A DNA stretch of 19,097 bases, taken from positions 1 through 19,097 of the forward strand of contig MGUX01000091.1 in NCBI GenBank assembly GCA_001800185.1, read 5' to 3'. This DNA is from Elusimicrobia bacterium RIFCSPLOWO2_12_FULL_59_9. GTDB taxonomy: Bacteria > Elusimicrobiota > Elusimicrobia > O2-12-FULL-59-9. The notes under the pieces were generated by a model, which worked only from the letters and a program-made list of their open reading frames with translations, was not told the origin of the DNA and did not search any database. A program made the translations under genes and the position numbers. Positions 14,339 through 19,097 of the stretch are shown here, in pieces (position 1 is the first letter of the stretch; every line of letters begins with the position of its first letter).

Positions 14339-15623
14339 GGTCTACAATTGGCAGCTTGGAAGAAAAATGGACTATCCCTATGGCGAATCCCATCCAGAAT
14401 GGCAGTTCGCTTTTGTCTTTAATATCAACCGATGCATCGCTTGTCAGACCTGCACCATGGCATGCAAGTCCACTTGGACTTTTTCAAAAGGCCAGGAATT
14501 CATGTGGTGGAACAACGTAGAGACGAAACCCTTCGGAGGATACCCCCAGCATTGGGACGTCAAGATATTGAAGCTTCTGGCGCAGGAGCATGAGCGCGAG
14601 GGCGCCTCCATGACCTGGAACACGGCCGAGAAGGGCGGGAGTCAAAGGCCCTATGGGACTTACGAGGGGATGACCATCTTCGAGGCGGCTAAAAGGCGCT
14701 ACGGTCCCGAAGGCCATCAGAGAGCCTTGGGATATATCCCCATGGATGAGGAATGGCGCTACCCGAATATTTCCGAAGATACCGCTTCCGGGCAAAAAGG
14801 AGTTCCCGGCCGCTGGGCAGGTGATTATGCATCCAAGCTCCCGGAGCATAAAACCTGGTTCTTCTATCTTCAAAGGCTTTGCAACCACTGCACCTACCCG
14901 GCCTGCTTGGCGGCCTGTCCGAGGAAGGCCATTTATAAGAGGAAAGAGGATGGAGTTGTTCTGATCGACCAGTCGCGTTGCCGAGGATATCGCAAATGCG
15001 TCGAAGCCTGTCCCTACAAAAAACCTATGTATCGCGGGACCACGCGCGTCTCGGAGAAATGCATCGCCTGTTATCCTCGACTGGAGGGGAAAGACCCCCA
15101 CATCGCTCCGGATGGCGCGCCCGTTGAGACCCGCTGCATGGCTGCCTGCGTCGGCAAAATCCGTCTGCAGGGCTTAGCCCGCATGGATAAAGAATCCGGG
15201 GGATGGATGGAGGATCGGAAGAATCCGCTTTACTATCTGGTCAAAGTGGAGAAGGTGGCCCTGCCCCTCTACCCCCAGTTTGGGACCCAGCCCAACGGCT
15301 ACTATATTCCTCCCCGGTGGGCGCCTCGGGCCTATCTTCGGCAGATGTTCGGGCCGGGGGTGGACGAAGCCATCGAAAAGTACACGTTCCCTTCCAGAGA
15401 GCTGCTGGCCGTTTTGCAGCTCTTCCGGGCGCAGCAAAAGATAGTCTTCCGCTATGAGATCGAGCCCGGTCCCAAGGTATTTGAGACGAAAATCAACGGA
15501 AGGAAATGGGAAATGTACAACGACGTCGTCATCGGCTTCGACAAAAACGGGAAGGAAGTGGCGCGCCTGAGCGTGGAGGAGCCGAAATACGTGCGTCCTC
15601 AAAAATACTACAACTCCATCTAA
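14331..15623 (+). CDS. nxrB: Iron-sulfur beta subunit, NxrB/NarH type
   Basis: This 430-residue protein carries four cluster motifs: Cys35-x2-Cys38-x2-Cys41-x3-Cys45 (CIACQTCTMAC); Cys184/187/192/196 (CNHCTYPACLAAC); Cys217-x5-Cys223-x3-Cys227 (CRGYRKCVEACPYK); and Cys244/247 with Cys269/273. In the third motif Tyr220 occupies a cysteine position, as Trp does in NarH, so one [3Fe-4S] and three [4Fe-4S] clusters are expected. It wires the molybdenum subunit to the haem subunit. It lacks its own signal peptide and would be co-exported with the Tat-dependent alpha subunit, as in related periplasmic enzymes. Its length matches NxrB (about 430) rather than the longer NarH (about 510). Confidence 0.9.
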   Translation: MPEVYNWQLGRKMDYPYGESHPEWQFAFVFNINRCIACQTCTMACKSTWTFSKGQEFMWWNNVETKPFGGYPQHWDVKILKLLAQEHEREGASMTWNTAEKGGSQRPYGTYEGMTIFEAAKRRYGPEGHQRALGYIPMDEEWRYPNISEDTASGQKGVPGRWAGDYASKLPEHKTWFFYLQRLCNHCTYPACLAACPRKAIYKRKEDGVVLIDQSRCRGYRKCVEACPYKKPMYRGTTRVSEKCIACYPRLEGKDPHIAPDGAPVETRCMAACVGKIRLQGLARMDKESGGWMEDRKNPLYYLVKVEKVALPLYPQFGTQPNGYYIPPRWAPRAYLRQMFGPGVDEAIEKYTFPSRELLAVLQLFRAQQKIVFRYEIEPGPKVFETKINGRKWEMYNDVVIGFDKNGKEVARLSVEEPKYVRPQKYYNSI

Positions 15624-15632
15624 AGGATATCG

Positions 15633-16391
15633 ATGAACCAGACACAAGAAGCCATGACCAGATCCCTGGCCCGCAGTTGTCTCTACCGGTTTTTCTCCGA
15701 GTTTTTTCTTTACCCCAAAGAGGGAGCATTTTCGAAGAATTTTGAGGAGGCATTTCAGGCCTCGGGAGCCTTGGGCCAGCCGGCGGGGCTTCAGGAAACC
15801 TTGGCGAAAGCGGCGGGCTGTCCACGAGAGATAACCGATCTCCGCTCCGATTATGCCCTTGTCTTTGGATACACGATTGGGAAGGCGTGCCCCCCCTATG
15901 AGACGGAATGGGGGACTACTCATATCTTCAACCAAACCCAGGAACTGGCGGATATTTCGGGATTCTACAGAGCTTGGGGGCTTGGTATTTCTGACCAGGC
16001 CCATGAAAGGCTGGACCATTTGTCTGTGGAGCTGGAGTTCATGTCCTACGTTGCCCTCAAGGAAGCCTATGCCTTGGATGGGGGCCAAGAAGAAAACTTG
16101 GATGTTTGCCGTCAGGTCCAGGCCAAGTTCTTGAGCGAACATCTGGGGACGTGGGTGCCTGCATTTATGTGCCGGCTGGAAAGCTTGGCCGTTGAAAGCT
16201 CTTTCTACCGCTTCCTCGCCCAGGCCCTCTCAAAATTTTTAGCCTGGGAGGTGGAGCAAATGGGCTTGGACGTCGTGCCGCTTAAGTCTGCGGAGCCAAG
16301 CCGTCCCGGCTGCGGCGTGGAGAGCCCCGCTGGCGGCTGCAAGGAAGATTGCGGCGGCTTGAAAAATATTTCTGAGGAGGGTGGAGCATGA
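15633..16391 (+). CDS. TorD/NarJ-family molybdoenzyme chaperone
   Basis: This 252-residue all-helical protein has the TorD/DmsD/NarJ pattern CPPYETEWG ... LADISGFYRAWGL, followed by ERLDHLSVELEFMSYVALKEAYA. Such chaperones bind the alpha-subunit signal peptide and hold it until the molybdenum cofactor is inserted, before Tat export. It acts in the cytoplasm. AAGGATAT precedes the ATG, 9 nt after the beta stop, and the gene overlaps the next by ATGA. The last 30 residues add a tail with three cysteines (PGCGVESPAGGCKEDCGG) that I do not associate with the family core. Confidence 0.88.
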   Translation: MNQTQEAMTRSLARSCLYRFFSEFFLYPKEGAFSKNFEEAFQASGALGQPAGLQETLAKAAGCPREITDLRSDYALVFGYTIGKACPPYETEWGTTHIFNQTQELADISGFYRAWGLGISDQAHERLDHLSVELEFMSYVALKEAYALDGGQEENLDVCRQVQAKFLSEHLGTWVPAFMCRLESLAVESSFYRFLAQALSKFLAWEVEQMGLDVVPLKSAEPSRPGCGVESPAGGCKEDCGGLKNISEEGGA

Positions 16392-17950
16392 GGTTCCGGG
16401 GAATTTCCTCTATTGGATGGGTCTCGATTTTCGCGCTGGGCTTTGTCGGCATGCAGCGACATTTGATGTCGCAGGAGATGAGTTTAGGCAAGGATCTTTA
16501 TATCCGGCACTGCGCCGTTTGTCATGGGGAAGCCGGTCAAGGGAATGGCCCTGCGGCGACTTTCCTTTTCCCAAAGCCGCGGGATTTCACAACGGGGATG
16601 TACAAGATACGGACCACAGCGAGCGGCCAAGCGCCCACGGACCAAGACCTTCTGGATACGCTCTCTCGTGGACTTCCCGGAAGCGCCATGCCCTCTTTTT
16701 CCTATCTTTCCGATAAGGAACGCAAAGCTCTCGTGAACCACCTAAAGACCTTTGCGCCTTCTCAATTTGAAGGCACTCAAGATCAACGCGGTATCGCCGT
16801 AGGGAAAGCGCCTCTCGCTTCGCCCGAGGTCGTTTCCTTGGGCCGAAAAGCCTATGTGAAGGCTGGGTGCGCGGCATGCCACGGGGAATCCGGCAAAGGG
16901 GATGGACCCTCGGCAAACGCTCTCCGCGATGATTTGGACCAGCCCATCCTGGCCGCGGATCTGACGCGCGGCGTTTTCAGGGGTGGAGCTTCTGTCCGCG
17001 ACATTTACCTGCGATTTACAACAGGGATGAACGGCACCCCGATGCCCTCCTTTGAGGAAACGCTCCCGGAAAAGGAAAGGTGGGCGTTGGCCCATTACGT
17101 GAAGTCCTTGAGCCGGTCCAAGCGTCCTGAAATCCCCAGCCAACTTAGCAACGCCCTAATCACCGCTTATAAGAAAGAGGGTTTATCTGATGACATGAGT
17201 CCCCGGGATTCTATTTGGAACAACATCCCTGTCACTTCTATACCGCTCATGCCGCTTTGGCAGCGCCGAAGCGCCTCCAGGCTTTTAGACGTGCGCGCCA
17301 TCCATGATGGAAAAAGGATCACACTCCTCCTTGAATGGGAAGACTCCCAGGCGGATGGTCTCATTATTCGCTCCCAGGACTTTTCTGATGCGGCGGCAAT
17401 CATGCTCTCCATGACGGACTCTCGCGGCCATTTCAGCATGGGCTCCGAGAAACAGCCGGTCAATATCTGGCAGTGGCGAGCGGATCGCCAGATGGATTTG
17501 GCGAGATTTAGAGATGCGGAAGAGGCCTATCCGAGCATGGCGGTGGATGATTACCTCTTCGACCGCGCGCGCTATCCTAAGCACAAGAAGACGGGGCTCA
17601 CCTCTTCCGCCGGCACGCAAGAACCTATCTTCCTGGCGGGATACGCGGCCGGGAATCCCATGTCCGAAATTAGACGCCTGAGCGCGGTGGAAGACTTGAA
17701 CGCCGAGGGTTTCGGAACTCTGACTCCCCAACCTCCCCTGGACCAAAATGTGCAGGGGCATGGAATTTGGACCAATGGAAAATGGAAGATCCTCTTTGTC
17801 CGTGATCTGTCCTCAAGTTCCGATAGCGACGCAGCCTTGAAACCCCGAAGCCGCGCGCCTGTGGCATTCGCGGTTTGGGACGGCAGTCAGGGAGACCGAG
17901 ATGGCCAGAAGTCGGTCACCTATTGGCAGATCTTGGAACTGGAGAAATAG
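16388..17950 (+). CDS. nxrC: Gamma subunit: two c-type haem domains fused to an ethylbenzene-dehydrogenase-type haem b domain
   Basis: This 520-residue protein starts with a short basic, hydrophobic signal (about 1-28). It has two cytochrome c domains, with CAVCH (42-46) and axial Met101 in SAMPSF, then CAACH (161-165) and Met219 in TPMPSF. Residues about 270-520 resemble the haem-binding gamma subunit of ethylbenzene/dimethylsulfide dehydrogenase and Nxr: TLLLEWEDS, HFSMGSEKQPVNIWQW (Met351 a candidate haem b ligand) and a closing GIWTNGKWKILFVRDL strand. It would take electrons from the beta subunit through haem b to the c haems, then to a soluble or membrane partner. The start overlaps the chaperone stop as ATGA behind GAGGAGG. 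No membrane helix other than the signal is seen, so the complex looks soluble or peripherally bound in the periplasm. Confidence 0.85.
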   Translation: MRFRGISSIGWVSIFALGFVGMQRHLMSQEMSLGKDLYIRHCAVCHGEAGQGNGPAATFLFPKPRDFTTGMYKIRTTASGQAPTDQDLLDTLSRGLPGSAMPSFSYLSDKERKALVNHLKTFAPSQFEGTQDQRGIAVGKAPLASPEVVSLGRKAYVKAGCAACHGESGKGDGPSANALRDDLDQPILAADLTRGVFRGGASVRDIYLRFTTGMNGTPMPSFEETLPEKERWALAHYVKSLSRSKRPEIPSQLSNALITAYKKEGLSDDMSPRDSIWNNIPVTSIPLMPLWQRRSASRLLDVRAIHDGKRITLLLEWEDSQADGLIIRSQDFSDAAAIMLSMTDSRGHFSMGSEKQPVNIWQWRADRQMDLARFRDAEEAYPSMAVDDYLFDRARYPKHKKTGLTSSAGTQEPIFLAGYAAGNPMSEIRRLSAVEDLNAEGFGTLTPQPPLDQNVQGHGIWTNGKWKILFVRDLSSSSDSDAALKPRSRAPVAFAVWDGSQGDRDGQKSVTYWQILELEK

Positions 17951-17968
17951 CGCCTGGCTACAGTTTTT
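17948..17968 (+). terminator. Weak terminator-like hairpin at the end of the nxr operon
   Basis: TAGC-GCCTG-GCTA (17948-17960) overlaps the stop codon and is followed by CAG and TTTTT (17964-17968). The 4-bp stem is short, so termination efficiency is doubtful. Confidence 0.25.
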
Positions 17969-17987
17969 GGGTTGAGGATACGGCGCA

Positions 17988-18007
17988 TGTTTACAAAAAT
18001 GTAAACA
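17988..18007. promoter_or_regulatory. Perfect palindrome TGTTTACA-N4-TGTAAACA
   Basis: An exact 8-bp inverted repeat with an AAAA spacer lies 38 nt after the gamma-subunit stop. The arms are AT-rich and no T run follows on either strand, which fits a dimeric regulator's operator better than a terminator. The cognate protein is not evident in the window. Confidence 0.5.
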
Positions 18008-18155
18008 CCCACTCATCTCCGCGCAAGCCCCCTTCGTTGTCGTAAAAAGGAGCGTCTTTTTCCGACTTTCGCCGTACCAACCCGAACTCTTCAGTGTCGA
18101 TCCCAACCTCCAAAAATAGCTCGCCAGCCAAGAAAAGCAACCCCCGCCAGCCCAC
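17991..18155 (-). CDS. Possible small protein or gene remnant
   Basis: From a GTG at 18155 the minus strand encodes 54 residues ending at 17991. The N-terminal third is hydrophobic (VGWRGLLFLAGELFLEVGID) and the rest is polar and charged (TEEFGLVRRKSEKDAPFYDN, then EGGLRGDEWVFTFL). The composition looks protein-like rather than like a shadow frame, and no longer frame competes here. No Shine-Dalgarno or ATG supports it, and the frame stays open 16 codons further upstream to a stop. I cannot name a family; a decayed 3' end is as likely as a real small gene. Confidence 0.25.
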   Translation of the reverse strand: MGWRGLLFLAGELFLEVGIDTEEFGLVRRKSEKDAPFYDNEGGLRGDEWVFTFL

Positions 18156-18165
18156 GGCGCCATAA

Positions 18166-18193
18166 TTGAAAATCCCGGTCCGTCTGTTATACT
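18166..18193 (+). promoter_or_regulatory. Sigma-70-like promoter for the small-gene cluster
   Basis: TTGAAA (18166-18171) and TATACT (18188-18193) are spaced by 16 nt. The predicted start is about 25 nt before the ATG at 18228. Confidence 0.6.
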
Positions 18194-18227
18194 TATAAGG
18201 CCGTTAGGCGGCGACGAGTGGCGAGAA

Positions 18228-18515
18228 ATGCTTACAATCAATTCCGAATTGGTCGCGGCTTACGAAAATCTCGAGAAAAAGCTGGTTCCGGCTTTGAAAG
18301 AGTTAAAGAAAAAGGAAGAGGAGGCTTACGAGGCGTACAAGAAAACCATCGCGGAACAGTCCGCGCGTCACGCATCCGAAGAGGAGGAAAAAACAATACG
18401 AAAAGAGTGGTTGAATGCGATTGATGCCGAGGAACGCAAGTTGGAAAGCGAGTGGAATAAGACCGCCGAGCGATTGAACAGGACGCTCTCTTTGCTGGAC
18501 GCCTTGAGGAGGTAG
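18228..18515 (+). CDS. Small coiled-coil hypothetical protein
   Basis: This 95-residue protein is almost entirely charged helix, rich in Lys, Glu and Ala (for example LEKKLVPALKELKKKEEEAY), with heptad-like leucine spacing that suggests a coiled coil over about residues 8-92. It has no signal peptide, cysteine or known motif. It has a good promoter, a modest GGCGAG ribosome site and follows the 277-base gap after the nxr operon. It ends 5 nt before the next gene, so the two are probably one operon. No function can be assigned. Confidence 0.65.
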   Translation: MLTINSELVAAYENLEKKLVPALKELKKKEEEAYEAYKKTIAEQSARHASEEEEKTIRKEWLNAIDAEERKLESEWNKTAERLNRTLSLLDALRR

Positions 18516-18520
18516 AAGCA

Positions 18521-18799
18521 ATGATTTTTCTAATCGAGTATAACCGGAGTGAGGGCCGCATCGTCAACATTACTGGCTTCGACGACTCGCGACGGCGGGA
18601 GGCTGAGGGCTCGCGGCTCGATATCGAGTTGGATCTCAACCGCAGGGGGGTAAACCACGAAGTGGTCCTCCTGGAGGCGGCAAGCGAAGATGCGTTGCGC
18701 CGGACGCACCGGCGCTATTTCGACCTCAGCAAGATGCGGGTGGAAAAAAGCGGAGAAAAGGGGTCGGGAGTCGATTCCGGATTAAAATTATTTCGCTAA
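18521..18799 (+). CDS. Conserved hypothetical protein (MIFLIEYNRSEGRIV type)
   Basis: This 92-residue protein begins MIFLIEYNRSEGRIV and contains EAEGSRLDIELDLNRRGVNH followed by EVVLLEAASEDALRRTHRRYF. I recall similar short hypothetical proteins in many bacteria, with the same order of a beta-strand start, a helix and a valine-rich strand, but know of no proven function. The last 20 residues (VEKSGEKGSGVDSGLKLFR) look disordered. AGGAGG lies about 11 nt before the ATG and overlaps the end of the coiled-coil gene. Confidence 0.75.
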   Translation: MIFLIEYNRSEGRIVNITGFDDSRRREAEGSRLDIELDLNRRGVNHEVVLLEAASEDALRRTHRRYFDLSKMRVEKSGEKGSGVDSGLKLFR

Positions 18800-18802
18800 C
18801 CA

Positions 18803-19027
18803 ATGGAAACGGTTGACCGTGCCGTATTCGGCATCGGCCGTATCAAAGATTATTACCCGCAATATCGCGGGGAAAGAATAGGGATTCTCCCGTATTTCCG
18901 CAATGTCAAGCCTGTCACGGATTTTGAAGGAAATAAAGTCAAGGAGGCCGGAACCATCGAGGCGCGTTTGGCAAGGCAAGGGGAGAGCCGGGAGGCGCTA
19001 GTTAGTTACTTAGCACTACTCCGTTAA
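18803..19027 (+). CDS. Small hypothetical protein
   Basis: This 74-residue protein (starting METVDRAVFGIGRIKDYYPQ, ending EARLARQGESREALVSYLAL-LR) resembles no family I know. The ATG follows the previous stop by 3 nt but has no Shine-Dalgarno, so translation may depend on coupling. The residue composition is protein-like, with a mixed aromatic/basic first half and a helical second half. It could be a real third gene of the operon or a fortuitous frame. Confidence 0.4.
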   Translation: METVDRAVFGIGRIKDYYPQYRGERIGILPYFRNVKPVTDFEGNKVKEAGTIEARLARQGESREALVSYLALLR

Positions 19028-19039
19028 GTAAATGCTAAG
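19009..19039. repeat. Inverted repeat CTTAGCA-N17-TGCTAAG
   Basis: Two perfect 7-base arms (19009-19015 and 19033-19039) flank the end of the 74-residue gene, with an inner ACTTA/TAAGT pair (19008-19012 and 19025-19029). It may be an operator for the gene starting at 19069, or chance in an AT-rich patch. Confidence 0.35.
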
Positions 19040-19068
19040 CTGTACCCGCTGCGGGAAGGCGGTGACCC

Positions 19069-19097
19069 ATGAACCTTAAAGAGATCATGAAGGTGCG
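19069..19097 (+). CDS. Start of a further gene (runs off the window)
   Basis: An ATG at 19069 opens a frame of nine full codons (MNLKEIMKV) to the window edge. GGAAGGCGG lies shortly upstream as a possible ribosome site. Too little is visible for any identification. Confidence 0.3.

Overview
This window looks like a chromosomal segment of a Gram-negative, moderately to strongly GC-rich bacterium. The evidence is a periplasm-facing respiratory enzyme with Tat and Sec export signals, c-type haems and a flagellar-type stator. The combination of genes would suit an uncultivated lineage such as Elusimicrobiota or a Nitrospirota-like group, but nothing here fixes the phylum, and that placement is inference. 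No rRNA, tRNA, CRISPR array, transposase or phage gene was seen.

Layout. (1) Positions 1-2465, minus strand: a three-gene operon encoding an unusual rotor protein, MotA, and the start of MotB. The rotor protein has a signal peptide, a FliF C-terminal ring-building-like domain, one membrane span and then FliG middle and C-terminal domains in one chain. This is the most novel item: a compact rotor plus stator. (2) 2648-7634, plus strand: a gamma-glutamylation/amine-catabolism-like operon with a PuuA/GlnA3-type glutamine synthetase homologue, a short-chain dehydrogenase, an aldehyde dehydrogenase and a CNT-type nucleoside transporter. (3) 7713-8488: a PrlF/YhaV-type toxin-antitoxin module with a near-consensus promoter and an operator-like palindrome. 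It is followed by a minus-strand remnant of a DUF2905 membrane protein and a small cupin. (4) 9136-10517: an FNR-type Crp-family regulator with four cluster cysteines and an Rrf2-type regulator with a C/C/C/H cluster motif; an FNR-like box lies between them. (5) 10526-17950: a five-gene operon for an exported nitrite oxidoreductase/nitrate reductase-type molybdoenzyme. It encodes a Tat-exported alpha subunit, a 108-residue conserved-looking protein, a four-cluster beta subunit, a TorD/NarJ-like chaperone, and a gamma subunit carrying two c-type haem domains fused to an ethylbenzene-dehydrogenase-type haem b domain. (6) 17951-19097: a strong palindrome and three small hypothetical genes, then the start of another gene.

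How the parts work together. The nxr-type operon encodes a soluble periplasmic complex. Electrons would pass between molybdenum in the alpha subunit, the Fe-S relay of the alpha and beta subunits, haem b, and then the two fused c haems, with no membrane quinone subunit in the operon. The two Fe-S regulators directly upstream suggest control by oxygen, nitric oxide or redox state. The direction of catalysis (nitrite oxidation or nitrate, or even chlorate, reduction) cannot be settled from sequence alone. The rotor/stator module would convert ion flow into rotation or torque. Whether it drives a reduced flagellum, gliding machinery or something else depends on genes outside the window.
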